This document shows, one piece after another, positions 42,548 through 54,869 of a stretch of DNA of 64,000 bases; position 1 is the first letter of the stretch; each line of letters opens with the position of its first letter. Under the pieces are notes generated by a model that saw nothing but the letters and a program-made list of their open reading frames with translations, made no database searches and was not told the origin of the DNA. The position numbers were made by a program, and so were the translations under genes. Source of the stretch: Proteles cristata cristata (taxonomy: Eukaryota; Chordata; Mammalia; Carnivora; Hyaenidae). The stretch is from contig JAESUZ010001757.1 of the NCBI GenBank assembly GCA_017311185.1, positions 744,001 to 808,000 on the forward strand, written 5' to 3'.

Positions 42548-45100
42548 ATTCCATCTCCTTAGAATTGATTGCCACCATTGTCTTTTAATGACACTTACTA
42601 GCAAGCTATCTTTTCCTCTGACACCAACGGGACTAATGTCTTCACAAAGCCAAGAGAAATAGACTTTTCTAGAAATCTTTACACAGCAGTGCTTTTCTGA
42701 TGCTTAAGATGACCTTTCTTGCTCCTTTATTCTTTAGCTCATGGTGGTTTACATTTGCCTTATTCTCCTTTATCACATCTTTTAGTCTGAAAAGTTTCTA
42801 TTTCTCTTATGACTGCTTTTAAAAAGAATGTCTATCAAATTATTTTTTTCATTTATAAAACCAGCACATGTTGAATGAGGCTGATATGATTAGAAGGGAC
42901 CATTGTGAATATTTAAATTACTTTCAGAGGATTTATACAAGTACTAAATTGGAGGAAAAAACCATCAGAAATTTTCTAATTTAAAATTACTTTATTTTTC
43001 TAATAAGTATTTCATGCTCTTGGTTAGTTCTTTATTATAAAGAAATGGATTAAGATTCAATAGGTTTGAGTTTTTACTCTAACACTGACAAATAATTCAC
43101 ATCCAGGGTCTTAGTTACACCGGCTCTGGAATGAGGGCACCATTTTAGGAAGAAAACAGCTTCAAAATGGCTGCAATAAAGAAAGTACTTTTTTTCCTGG
43201 AGAACTCAAAACACAGCCTTTTTTGGGGGCTGTGTGTGCCTATAATGTGATAGTATCTCATTGCATAAAAAGTCCACGTTCCCAAGGATAGCATCTAAGC
43301 ATCTTTCTGTTCTGATTCTTTACTTTGTCACATCACTTCTCATTTGTCTTCTTGGGCTCTTTTTTTTGTGAATATAGTAGACTCTTTGCTGACCCTTTAT
43401 CATACCATGTACTTTCCTGACTCTGCACTTCTGCTCTTTCTGTTACCTTTGCTAGCCTCAGCAGAAAGATTTCCCCTTTCCCTTTAAGCTTACTAAAAAC
43501 AGGACATTTGTCATATAAGGCAATTATTTGTTGATGAATTTTGTTTTTCGCCTCCAAAGTTAGGGTCTTGAGAGCAGGGTACACGTCTGACCTCTGGAAC
43601 ATGTTACGAGCTGGGTAAATCATTGAGAACATGAAAGACAAAAGAATAGATGTACCCGACTGAAACTAGCCCACATGCTTATTCACAGAACTGTCCTGGG
43701 TAATACCTAGAATTATTTCAAAGGCAAAGGAAAATGTCCTTATCTGTCAGTAGGAGGGAAAAGCGAGTGTTTTTATTAGCACGCCTGAATGACATGTATA
43801 ACCTTCAGGACAAAGGAGGATATTTCTCTGATTAAAACATACCAATTGACAGAAGGCCTGAAATCATGGGTAAGAGTGTTATTTTGCTGAACACTTGAAT
43901 CAAGAAACACTCAAAGGACCTCAGCCACCACGGGTATGGTTCCTGAGGTGGAGGATTCCTGATGCCTGTTCAAAGTTTAGCATGAGAAGCCTGAAAAATG
44001 CAAATGGGAAAGGGGATTGTAGGAGGGTGTCCCAGTGAGAAATGCTTGGGCTTTGCAAAGTCTAAGGAAGGAAAAATGTCCAGAAGTGTTGTCTTGGGCA
44101 GTCAGGGACAGCAGAAATGGATGAGTGGGTGAGATGGTGTCAGTGAGGGTTGAATCAAAACTCATCTAGGTGACTCTGATAAACGGCCACTAGATGACGC
44201 TGTTTCCTCAGTAGGCAAATGTAGCTTGTTCCCGGGAGGCCCCAGGCCACAGAGGCCAGAGTGCTCTGCTTTGGTCTGGGATCCGGTTCCACTCTGCCCC
44301 TCACTAGGAGGCCTGGAGGAAAGGGACCTCCTGGGTTTTCCTGGGACTCTTCACTTGTAAAACCAATCCATGACTGGGTGATTCCAGAAGCCTCCTCGAG
44401 GATTTTGGATTAAGTTTTTTATTTTTTAAATTCCAACCTTAGAGATGTTCTCTATGTAGGCATACCCTTTTTACAAAAATATTAATTTTTATTTCACCAA
44501 ACAGGATTTAGATAATCACACGCTATATCAAATGTGCAATGGCACACTTGTGTATATTGGTATACTTTCTGGGTCTAAATAACAATCTCATGTTAAATCT
44601 TATTTCTGTCCTCAAAGAATTGTAGAGCTAGAGAGAATCTTAGAGGCTGTACTTTTCCTGTCTAATATCTAAGCATAAGCTTCTTGGGGGTGGGGAGGGG
44701 GAATCTTATTATTCTTTTTTATCACTCCTTTATGGAGACTATAATTTTAGAACTACATACTTACCCTCCAGCTCAGCTCTGCACTGCATTTTCTTATGCA
44801 GGCTATTATATATGACACATGAATTCTGAAAGCTCTGTTAAAATGTGCTGGGTCATTGAATAAATGAATGACATGGAACTCTTAGCTATTGTGTTTGAGC
44901 TATTTTTCTTGCCTACTCTTGGAGCAGGGGTCTATAGAACCATGCTTTGCTCTGTTTGCTTCAGATGTTTTCAGTTATGTGGGAATTCAACTCCTAGGCA
45001 AGAATATGGTGGGAAACCAAATGCTATAATTGTGTCCATTCCTTACCCCAACCCAGAGGAAGTATTCAGCTGCATGTCTCTGCCTCCTGCTTACAATTAA
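42548..45100. other. Unassigned non-coding stretch
   Basis: About 2.5 kb of mostly unique-looking DNA. Words at about 44615-44670 suggest a worn ancient repeat. A CTCF-like word is listed at 44187-44201. The 102-codon minus frame at 43333-43641 lacks recognisable domains. Confidence 0.45.
44187..44201 (+). promoter_or_regulatory. Possible CTCF-like motif
   Basis: 'ccactagatgacgct' differs by one base (A for G in the GGC core) from the widely known CTCF core 'ccactagatggcgct'. A weaker look-alike, 'tcactaggaggc', sits about 100 bases on. Motif only; occupancy is unknown. Confidence 0.25.
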
Positions 45101-45113
45101 TGGAGCCCAGATA

Positions 45114-45309
45114 TTTTTTCTTTTAATTTTTAATGTTTATTTTTGAGAGAGAGAGAGAAACAGAGCTCGAGGGGGAGGGGCAAAGAGAGAGGGAGACACA
45201 GAATCTGCAGCAGGCTCTAGGCCAAATATGGGGCTCGAACTCATGAGCCGTGAGATCATGGCCTGAACCGAAGTCAGATGCTTAACCAACTGAGCCACCC
45301 AGGTGCCCC
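45114..45309 (-). mobile_element. Felid CAN-SINE
   Basis: Reverse copy ending 'actgagccacccaggtgcc', with 'atggggctcgaactcatgag' near the B box and an internal deletion between 'ggctctagg' and 'ccaaatatg'. The duplication 'agcccagata' (45104-45113) and 'agcccacata' (45310-45319) differs at one base. Confidence 0.95.
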
Positions 45310-45319
45310 AAGCCCACAT

Positions 45320-47975
45320 AAATTTAACACACAGAAGGGCTCACTACTTTTCCTGGCAAGTTGAAGTTCATTTGTCTGCTGTTTCTTACAGTGATAGTAA
45401 CGATTCATCGTAAACAAAATAGCATATCCTGAACCTATAAAAGATAGCTAAAACACCCTCCCAAATGGAGAAGACCGTTGCTGATTATTAGAGAGAATTG
45501 CCAAAACTGGGGGAAGAAAAATCAAGGTTTGAAAGCTCACATATTACAAATGTAACTTATAAATGTTGGTGATACATATTTTTATCTGAAAAAGATGATG
45601 GACTTCAATTTTGTTCTCCCACTTTCTTTTTTATACCTCAATGAGGACAATTTTTAGTAGATATATAAGTTCTTTTGTTTTAAGAAGAAAGCCAAGAATG
45701 GCAGTGACCTCTGAATGCACCAGTGACCCCTAATGACCTCCTAATGACCCAGCAAGTAGTCTTAGTAGATCAGTTCAGCCGCAGTGTTCATAGTTAACAA
45801 GGTTTCATTAGGGCGGAAAAAAATGTGCCTTTGCTTCCAAACACTAGTCGAGCTCTGATAGGGCCTCAGCAGGGAACAGATTTCCCTTTTTTATCTTTCT
45901 GCATCCCTGGTGTGTAATCTTGCCTTTTGAAATAGTGGCAATCAGAACAAATTACCTCAAGAGTGGGGAATGAAAAGATCTCACAGTCATTCTGGGTATT
46001 TTTTAGTTTTCTTTAACAATTGGTACCTTCTCTTAGTAATTGAAAATGATCCAAGAAATCTATACGTATTTGGCAAATGCTTTTCTAGGTGTGTGAGCTA
46101 GAGGGAACACTTAAGGTGACGGGATTGTTTCAGCCAGTGAGCAAGGAGCTCTGGAAAACCAGCAATCTGCATCAGTGCCTGCTTCTTTCCCTCAACAGAG
46201 ACCAAGAGGCTTTGGGACAGGGACTTGTATGGTGGAGAGGGAGACGGAGCTAAGGTTTTGTGGCTGGTCTTCAGCTCACACTCCAGATCCAAAGTTGAGT
46301 GTGGTTATTGTGTTCCTTGTAGTCTTGAGAAAAGATAAAGACCAGGGATATTCAGAACCCACCCTTGATATGTCCTGTCCCACCAGAACCTGGGTTACTG
46401 CAAGGAAGGTAGCTTCATGGCACCTCAGAAATGCTGGGCACTCTGTGCTGCCTGCCCCATTCACCCCACTCTGCCCTCCTGTGTATGTTGAGAAATGCGT
46501 TCATTTCCAGAGGTTCAGGGAGATGGAGAATGTGGCCAAGTCCAGTAGGACCAAGAACAATTTGATCCTCTGAGAGGAGAGGTTGCATAGTCAGGGTGGG
46601 TGGAGGGTTGACATTCCTGGGGAATGCTTGGGGGGCTCACCAGTCACATTAGGTGTCATTTCTGGAGGTTTATACCTGATGAGGTGGACATGTGTGGAAA
46701 TGGGACCAGCCAGCTGTACAAAAGGTTACCTGCTGGACAAAGTAGCACTGCCTCGGCCTCCCTCAGAAGGCCACAAGTAAGACTATGGCAAAGAGGACAT
46801 GTCACTGCTAAAAAGTCGGATGGAGAATGGTTAGCACCTAGTGCCTGGCACAGATGACCATGAATTGAATGAGTAAATGAGCAGAGGTTGGACGGACCCT
46901 CTCTAGGGCTTGGGAGTTTCTGAGCCTCACGTCATCCAAGACATAGGTGCTTGGGGCTATATCTGCAATGTCTGGGGAGACTTCAAGATGTGCTGAAGGC
47001 TGAGTTGTGTGTAGTGGTAGGGATTTAAATAAGAAGAAATTTTCAATAACTGCTCAGGAAAGTGAGTACCAAATCAGCAATTTCTAATGGGTAAGGACAT
47101 GAATACCTTGAGCTGGAGCTTGTAACAGCCCTAAATGGAGGTACATATAAGTGAGAATCAGTGCAGGTCATCCTTACAGATACATTTAATTAAAAGCATC
47201 AGGGAGCTGTGGAGTTCTGGGTCTCAACCCTTAGCCTTCGTGGCAGAGAAACTGAGCACGTGCCAGCGATCTCAGTCATTAAGGAGATGAAGTTCAGGGT
47301 GCACAACTCAACCATTGGTGTGGACTTCAAGGTCAGAGCAGGACCAATTTTGATCAAGGTTACTAGACTAAGTTTAAGATAAGGCGTAATGACCTCTCTT
47401 CTCCCTTGAAATAATGCAGAAAGTATATTTACTCACTGAATTCTTTAAAGCTGAAGTGTTCATGTCTGTCTTCCTCTAGTCAAGCCAAATTGTTCATGTG
47501 TTTGGCCAAAAGCTATTTAAAAAATCAGTATGATAGCCAGGGTTCAGAGTAATTTCTAAAATACAGAACAGAGTATAGAAATTATGAGACCATTCCTTAA
47601 ACATAAAGACGAATCACATTACCAACTTACGTTCAAACCCAGCATCATAAAAAGGAAGTGTAATTGTAAATTTCAACAGCTGCATGTGAACTACATTTTG
47701 CATGGATTTGAGAAGCAGCCTATGCAGAAAGAAATTGTGAGTCACAAGCATGTCTGTGTCAGGTTGTGAGTAGCAAGTCAATTCCTATAATTGAATTTGA
47801 ATGTATTCTTGTCAGAGTCATCTTGAGATGCTTCTGATATAAGTCTTGTGCTAAAGAGTGGGATTATTTTGGAGGTGTGCTAACTGGGGGATCCTCTTGA
47901 ACAGGTCCCTGAAAAATCCTCTTCGATCTGCCATGATGGTGGCCACACAGTTCTTCCTGCTTCACAAAAAGCTCA
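45320..47975. other. Unassigned non-coding stretch
   Basis: About 2.6 kb with no recognisable transposon except a probable LINE-2 tail at about 46832-46880 ('cacctagtgcctggcacag'). Frames of 132 codons (46175-46573, plus) and 62 codons (minus) overlap each other and show no domain. Confidence 0.45.
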
Positions 47976-48084
47976 TCTCTGGTGGGTCAGAGAGGGGCTA
48001 GTGGGGGAGACGAAGAACATGGAGATGTTTGGGGCAATTCTGCTGAACAACTTTTTGAATTTACCTGTATTTCACCTTCCTTAA

Positions 48085-48215
48085 ACTTTTTCAGAGACAA
48101 AAATAGTGGCAGAATATTGACAATTATTGAAGCTTGGTGGAAGATCAAGGGAGTTCATTATACTATCTTTACTGTTTAAACTTTCCTATAATAAAAGTTA
48201 AAATGGCTCTCCAAA
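48085..48215 (+). mobile_element. Ancient L1 3' UTR tail
   Basis: 'acaattattgaagcttggtg', 'gagttcattatactatcttt' and 'tttcctataataaaagttaa' reproduce the end of old mammalian L1 3' UTRs. Confidence 0.68.
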
Positions 48216-48316
48216 GTAGTTCCTAGAAAACTTTTTTAATAAAAAAATAATTTAAGGGATTCTTGTAAGTTCATTGGTTTTCTTAAGTGAAAATCAGCTT
48301 TAAAAAGAGAAATGTA

Positions 48317-48538
48317 GGGGTGCCTGGGTGACTCCATTGGTTAAGTGTCCAACTTTGGCTCAGGTCATGATCTCACAGCTTATGAGTTTGAGCCCCGCGC
48401 CAGGCTCTGTGCTGATGGTTCAGAGCCTGGAGCCTGTTTTGAATTCTGTGTTTCCCTCTCTCTCTGCCCCTCCCCTGCTCACACTTGTCTCTCTTTCTCA
48501 AAAATAAATAAACATTAAAAACATTTTAAATAAAAAGA
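48317..48538 (+). mobile_element. Felid CAN-SINE
   Basis: Head 'ggggtgcctgggtgactcca', tail 'aaataaataaacattaaa' and a second A-rich unit. A perfect 11-bp duplication 'agagaaatgta' lies at 48306-48316 and 48539-48549. Confidence 0.97.
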
Positions 48539-48549
48539 AGAGAAATGTA

Positions 48550-49055
48550 TTTAGTTAGAGACGCCTGTTATTTTGCCCATTTGGCACCTTATATTTGTAT
48601 TTCTAGGGTGTAAGAGAAAGAAAGTGAACAAATGAGGATTTTCCCTAAAGACGTTATATATTTTGTTTCTTACCACACTAATGCTTATAATCTGAAAAAT
48701 TCCATTAAGGTATGGAAAGTAACAGCTAGAGTCCACTTTCCATTTTATGCGATAGGCTTAGGAAATGGCTCTTAATTGAATAGATACACACAAAAGTACA
48801 CACACTTGCCTTTCATTATGTGGCTATCTCATGCAGGAAAACTCTAGAAAGCATTGATTCTAACCCTGGGGTACATTCTGAACTATTCAGTGCAGCAAGA
48901 TTTCATGAAAAGCTTATTCAAGAGGGAATAGCCCTTGGTTTAACTGCATACATATCACCTTCATTTTAATAATTATGTATAGCTTATAAGTTAAAACTAT
49001 GACCTCTCATGTCTGGTTATGTATTTTAAAGATCTGTATGAAAACTCATTAACAC
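48550..49055. other. Unassigned non-coding stretch
   Basis: Unique-looking AT-rich DNA. Nothing supported. Confidence 0.5.
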
Positions 49056-49057
49056 TG

Positions 49058-49058
49058 G

Positions 49059-49093
<35 letters not shown>

Positions 49094-49100
49094 CACATGT
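49058..49100 (+). repeat. (TG)n microsatellite
   Basis: About 16 TG units, then TGCGTGCACATGTGTG. It is a likely length polymorphism. Confidence 0.96.
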
Positions 49101-49214
49101 GTGCATTGATTGTGGTATCTTTTGTTACAGGAAATATAAGTACTTGGGGAACCAAATTGGTTATATTTTACAGAATATTAAGAAAAACTTCAGAACCACT
49201 GATTTAGGAATTTA

Positions 49215-50215
49215 ATAAACTCATTTAGTGAAGAAATATTTATGAATTAATTTTATGAGACAGGCTCTGTGGTAGGTGCTGTGAACACAGTAAAGAGCAA
49301 AGCCAGGTAGATTACTGTCTTCAGAGGCCTTCCAGACCAGAATGGGAGAAAGCCATCCATGTGACTATGTAATTATAAATGATATCAAGTGCTAGAAAAA
49401 AGCAGAGGCTATTTTGTGAGTCTGTAAAAGTCATCTCCACCTAGCCAGGGATCAGGAAAGACTGAAGAGGTGATGTTAGAACTCATATTTGAAAGGTAAT
49501 ATTTCAGGTGCCAGAAGGAGGGAAGGGAGCATGAGAAGTCCCTGATTCCAGGAAGAAACATGGTCTCTTGGAAGTACTGAATAACCAGGGTAGCTGGAGT
49601 GTAAAGGGCAGAGGAAAAATGGGGAGCAATGAAGCTGGAGAGGTAAGCTCAAGCTGAATCCTGGAGGGCCCTGTGTACCATGGAAAGAATTTGGTCTTTA
49701 TCTTAAGAGCAATTGGAAAGTCTATTAAGTATTCTAAGTAGGGGGGATAACATGATCTGATTTACACTTTCAAGGAAATCACTTTGACTGGAATCTGGAA
49801 AATGGACTCGAGTAGGGCAAGCATGCCTGCGGCCCCTGGTGATTAAACTATTAAGGCCAGCCTCTCTGCCATCAGTTGGGAGTGTGAGAGTGAGTAGAAT
49901 ATGATCCCATCCTCTTTGAGATCACAAGCTGTGGGGGTCAGACTTGTGGACAGATACCAGTGATGCAATATGACGAGCCTCATATGAAAGGTGAGTAAAA
50001 TCCATTATGTGAGCACAGTGGACAAGGCAATTAATTTTGAGTTGGAGGATCAGAGGATGCTGCATGAAGGGGTAACATCTGATCTGGGCCCTGAAGAATG
50101 AATAAGAACCAAGGAGGAGATTCAGAATTATTCCAAAGAGAAGGCATAACAAGAGCAAATTTAAAAGCAGTTTGAAATGCCCCAAACTTCAAGGAATGGT
50201 AAGCAGTCTGATATG
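49215..50215 (-). mobile_element. LINE-2 fragment, about 1 kb
   Basis: From the 3' end inward: 'ggctctgtggtaggtgctgt', 'atcaagtgctagaaaaaagc', 'ccttgtgtac'-type words, 'ataacatgatctgatttaca', 'tttgactggaatctggaaaa' and then 'catctgatctgggccctgaa'. This order is minus-strand LINE-2. From about 49870 on, a second overlapping LINE-2 fragment may begin, since the early words recur. No open frame. Confidence 0.68.
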
Positions 50216-50264
50216 GCTGCCTTATTGCCAATAACCACACTGCCTCCTGCCCAGCTCAGATGCT

Positions 50265-51905
50265 TCCAGATTGCTGCCTCAGTATATGGGCTTTAATAAT
50301 TTTTTTATCACACCAGGGTCAAGAATCCATCAACCTCCATACTGTGCCTCACTCCTCAGTGTCCTCAATTGCTCGAACCAAATTCCATGAGCCATCATGA
50401 GCATCATTTTCTGGTATAAAGACTCAACTCCCCTGCCCTTCTCTGACTTTGTCTTAAAGACTCAACAGGCCTCAATCTTGGTTAGCTCCAATTCTGCCTA
50501 CTCTGTCTTCTGCTTGAGAAGCTGCCCTTGGCTGGAGAAAACCTCAGGGCCTTGGACTCTGGTCTTATTCAGGGTCAGTGAACTAAAGGGAGCAGTCAAT
50601 GTAGCCGTGCCATCTTTGTACATTTTCTTAGCCTGTTCACGGCCCACACTCCCCCCCTTCCCCCCTCCCCCAAATGACCATTGTTCACCTTCTACTCTTT
50701 TTTCAAAATAACCACACCTTTATCTTCACTCTCAGTGGCTGACCTTTTGTTTCAATGAGAAAATAGAAGCAATCAGAAGAGACTCCCAAGTGCTCCCAAA
50801 TCACATCTACTCACAAGCTGAGATCTGAGCCCCTAGGCTTGTTTCCTTCCTACTGCTATGGATATCAACTCAGCTCTGTCAAAAGCTAGCTCCCTTATCT
50901 ATGCTCATGTCCTTCCACCTCTTCAGGGATATGGCTCTGTCAATGTTTCTATTCCTTTACTCTATCATTAATTTCCCTCTTCCCTACTGAATCATCTCCA
51001 TCAACATGAAATAAATTATTGTATCTTCCCATCTTAAAATAAATTAATTCTCTCTTTAAATTTTTAACGTTTATTTATCATTGAGAGACAGAGAGACAGA
51101 GCATGACCATGGAGGGGCAGAGAGAGGGGGAGACACAGATTCTGAAGCAGGCGCCAGGCTCTGGGCTGTCAACACAGAGCCCAATACGAGGATCGAACTC
51201 ATAAACTGTGAGATCATGACCTGAGCTGAAGTCAGATGCTCAACCAACTGAGCCACCCAGGTGCCTGGAAAAAAAAAAAAACTTAACTCTTTCTTGGTCC
51301 ACATCTCCAAACATCTGACCATTTCTTGTCACCTCCTCTGCCATGACCCTAAGTTTAAGCCATCAGTGTCTCTCACTTGGATTTTTGCAACAGCGTCCTA
51401 ACTACTTCCACATTTGTTTCTTTCAGCTCTATACGACATAATCTCAACTCAACATCCAGAGTGATTCTTACACAATGTAAATAATGTCTTGTCACTTTCC
51501 TGCTCAAAATCTCCCAATAACATTCCATCTCATTCAGAATAGCATCCAAAGATCCTATAATGGCCTGTGAAGCCTTATGTGATTGGTCCTCCTGTTTACT
51601 TTCGGACCTCAACTCCTACCAGAAACCCCATTGTTCATTCTCCTTCCAGCATCCTGGCCTGGGCGTTCCCTAGACATAGCAGGCATGCTCTGCTCTCACA
51701 ACCCTTGTTCTTACTACTCCTTCCTTCTGCAAGACTTTTCCCAAGAGCTTCCCTTGACTTACTTCCTCACTTCCAGCCTCTGCTCATGTGCCTTTATCAT
51801 TGAGGTCTTACTCAACTACTCTATAGATTAGCAACTCTTTACCTGCTGCATTCCTCATTCTCCACATGTGCATTATTTTCAATAGCATTATGGCACCTGA
51901 TATAC
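50265..51905 (+). mobile_element. LINE-2 ORF2 remnant, the longest in the window
   Basis: Runs from about 'ttgctcgaaccaaattccat' through 'ttctggtataaagactcaac', 'gagaaaatagaagcaatcag', a SINE at 51059-51267, 'ttggatttttgcaacagcgt', 'catcctggcctgggcgttcc' and 'cactatattagc'-like ends. It covers much of the reverse-transcriptase 3' half. The reading frame is broken many times. A C-rich run at 50651-50675 is a later expansion. Confidence 0.68.
51059..51267 (-). mobile_element. Felid CAN-SINE inside LINE-2
   Basis: Reverse copy ending 'actgagccacccaggtgcc'. Flanks 'taattctctcttta' and 'ttaactctttcttgg' form an approximate target duplication. An extra A13 run (51270-51282) on the head side is unusual, since the A-tail belongs at the other end. 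Confidence 0.94.
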
Positions 51906-51909
51906 TATA

Positions 51910-51985
51910 TTAGCTAGATGAATGATAGAACCTGTAAATATTCATCCCAACATTTCTATAATTTAACACATTTCAGGTCGATTAC
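51910..51985. other. Short unassigned stretch
   Basis: AT-rich spacer. Nothing supported. Confidence 0.5.
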
Positions 51986-51989
51986 AGAC

Positions 51990-52275
51990 TCACTTGACAG
52001 TTCAATACTAATGTTTTAACTAGTGGGTGGCTTACCCTCACCTGGAATTCAGACACCCCAATCCCTCCATCTGGAGGCTCTGTCTTCAGGACCTCAGAGT
52101 TTCCTGCATGCAGCAGGAGCCAGGGGAAAGAGTAATAAATGGAGAAGACACAGCACGTTCTTAAAAACCTAATCCTGGAAATGACACACCTTCACTTCTG
52201 TTCACTTCCCATTGGCAAAAGTTAGTGCTGTGGACACTATTGGATCCAAGGGAGGCTGCGAGATGTAGAGGTAGG
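51990..52275 (-). mobile_element. Probable old LTR-type repeat
   Basis: 'ccaatccctccatctggagg', 'ctgtcttcaggacctcagag', 'tgacacaccttcacttctgt', 'cttcccattggcaaaagtta' and 'agggaggctgcgagatgtag' recur in mammals as one interspersed repeat, which I take to be an old MaLR-like LTR on the minus strand. Family uncertain. Confidence 0.42.
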
Positions 52276-53435
52276 GCCTTTGCCTGCCAGTGACAACTCC
52301 ACTCTGGAAATGCTGGTGACAAAAAGCCACATCTACCACACACACTCCACATTTACTTGCCTAGGTTTGGTGTTGCTTTATTATAACGGAAACTCTATGG
52401 AGAAGTCGTCTTTGCTGTTTATTTCTCATGTAATTCCAGGACATAGAAGAGTTCCTGTCTCCTGGTAGATCCCCAATTATTTATTTTAAAAAGACCATAG
52501 ATTGGAGGTGGGGAAGGGTTACTGACTGGGAGAGGAAGCTAAAAAAATAGAATCAGATCATGAAAAACCGCACTATCTGTACTTGTGGTCATCATGAGCA
52601 CGGCTTCTCCAAAGCTTGACTTGAATATGACCAGATTACAGGCACATTGGCCTAGAACCAAAGCATTTGGACCCAATATTTTTTCCATAAAACCATTTGG
52701 ACAATAGTTACACAACAGGAATTTTTCTATTGCCATCCTGTGGCTTTGTAGATAAGCAGCAGTGAATCAGTCAGGACCAAAAAATGTAATTCTGTTTGAT
52801 TTAACTGCACTTGTATACACACAGACCATGTTCCTCCATGGGAAAGTTTTACTTTGTTCAGTGGACTGCATGTTAAATCTGTGGCAAAATTCCAAATTAT
52901 TTCTTTGGCTTTTTCCTCTACATGCTCTCCTAGGTTAGACCTGATCTGTTATTATACAGGTAAGTATAAGATATGAAATACCATTAATGTACTCTGGATT
53001 GAAGTGATATTATGGGAATGACTTTGGACTTCAAGCCAGGTTCTTAGACTTGTGTGCAGCCTCCTTGCTGCACCATCATTTAAGATCAAACATGTGTTTT
53101 TGGTTTGGTAATCCTTGTTCGGTTCCTTTAAAATACAACACGACCATGATATATCAAACTAAGAGAATATACACATGTATATTTGGTCAACCTATTGCCA
53201 AACATTCAGGTATTTTGAAATGTTACATAACTGACTGAAGGAACACTAGTTATATTAACATAGTCTTTGTATACTTTAGACGTTATTAATTGGTCACATA
53301 GCTTATCATAAAAACCACTTACATCATAAAAATCATTCAGAAGATGCATCTCCAAAACAGGTTATATAATGTGAATTTTCAAATATGCATAAAATGCCAG
53401 TTTTACAAGATATTTTATTAAACACTAGGAAAGTA
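52276..53435. other. Unassigned non-coding stretch
   Basis: Unique-looking, with short chance frames only. Confidence 0.5.
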
Positions 53436-53447
53436 TGTTTATCATTT

Positions 53448-53662
53448 TTTATGTTTATTTTATTTATTTTTGAGAGAGAGAGAGAGAGAGCACAAACCAG
53501 GGAGGGGCAGAGAGCGCAGAAGAGAGACACAGAATCCAAAGCAGGCTCCAGGCTCTGAGCTGGCAGCACAGAGCCTGATGCGGGGTTCAAACCCACTAAC
53601 TGTGAGATCATGACATGGACCTAAGTTGGAGATTTAACTGACTGAGCCACCCAGCCTCCCCT
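53448..53662 (-). mobile_element. Felid CAN-SINE
   Basis: Reverse copy ending 'gactgagccacccagcctcc'. A perfect 11-bp duplication 'gtttatcattt' lies at 53437-53447 and 53665-53675. 'gagagcgcagaagagagaca' marks a local change in the purine-rich part. Confidence 0.97.
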
Positions 53663-53679
53663 AAGTTTATCATTTGAGG

Positions 53680-54410
53680 AGAAATCAGTCCAAAGAACTT
53701 GTGGTTGTAAAGATGCCATCCAGAGCTATCTGAGAGAGAGAGAGAAAGAATTTGGCAAAAGTCTGACCCACACCCCAAGTTCTTAGTCTGGAATATTTTT
53801 GTTTGAACAAAGAGATGCTAAATTCAGTTTATTTCATTAAATAATTTGTACCTTGAGGTAAATTTTTTTACTGAAACATCCACATGGACTTCGGGACCCA
53901 TCATATGCTGTTTACTATATAATCGAAGAGTAACTCCTCTACACCCCAGAAGGGGGCGATGGGAACAAATATGAAGTCCCCTCATTCCAGAGGCCTGGGA
54001 GTGCCATTGGCAGTGCGTGGAATGAAGCTTTGGTTCATGATTATCTATAGTATACAACTTCCTTGACCACAAGTAGAGACCTACAAATTAACATTTTTCT
54101 ACTAAATAGCAGGGAGAAGTATGATGAAGGTAGGATGTGTAAGGATATATTTTTCCACTTTTTCATTCTTTTGCAGTATTGTTCTTCAAAATAGCAAAAA
54201 AAAAAAAATACACTGAGCAAGATATTTCTCTGAGTTAATTCATTGTAGAGATACTTACATCTTCGAATCCCTATGTTGATCACAATCACCTTTCAGAAAT
54301 ATTTTGCTAGGCATTACTTTGATAAGTAAACTTTGATAAGTAAACTTATTTATTGAAATTTTTTTCCTATTAACTAGAAGTCCGTTCATGGAGACAGGAC
54401 ATATCTCCTA
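53680..54410. other. Unassigned non-coding stretch
   Basis: Unique-looking apart from an A13 run near 54197 and a tandem 17-base echo of 'ctttgataagtaaactt' at about 54318-54348. Contains the CTCF-like word listed next. Confidence 0.45.
53946..53960 (+). promoter_or_regulatory. Possible CTCF-like motif
   Basis: 'ccagaagggggcgat' fits the CTCF core (CCAS-N-AGRGGGCR) at all but one of its well-known positions, and lies outside any repeat I recognise. It is the better of the two such motifs in the window. Motif only. Confidence 0.33.
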
Positions 54411-54411
54411 T

Positions 54412-54868
54412 CTGTTAGTTTGCTAAGGCTGCTGTAACAAAACCCCAGCAACTGGATGGTTTAAACTACAAATTTTTCCATCTCACAGTTCTGGAGGCTA
54501 GATGTCTAAGGTCAAGGTGTCAGCAAGACTGGTTATTTTTGAGGCTGTGAAGGAGAATCTGTTCCATCATCTCCCCTGGTTCTCTTGGTTTGCTAGTGAT
54601 CTCTAGCATTTTCTTGGTGTATAGAGTCATCCCAATCTCTACCTTCATCTTCATATGGTATTCTCTGTATGTGCATGTGTGTCCAAATTTTTCCTTCTTG
54701 TAAGGGCACTAGTCATATCAGACTAGGGGCCCACCCTACTCCAGTATGACCTCATCCTAACTAATTACATCTGCTACAACCCTACATCTAAACAAGGTCG
54801 TGATCTGAAGTACTGGGCTTAGGAAATCCACATATGAATATTGTGAGATTACAATTCATCCTCTAATG
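54412..54868 (-). mobile_element. MLT1-type MaLR solo LTR
   Basis: Reads 'tgttagtttgctaaggctgc', 'ctcacagttctggaggctag', 'ctaaggtcaaggtgtcagca', 'gtgtccaaatttttccttct' and 'tccagtatgacctcatccta' in the minus-strand MLT1 order, ending near 'acaattcatcctctaatg'. No internal retroviral DNA follows, so it is a solo LTR. Confidence 0.86.
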
Positions 54869-54869
54869 T

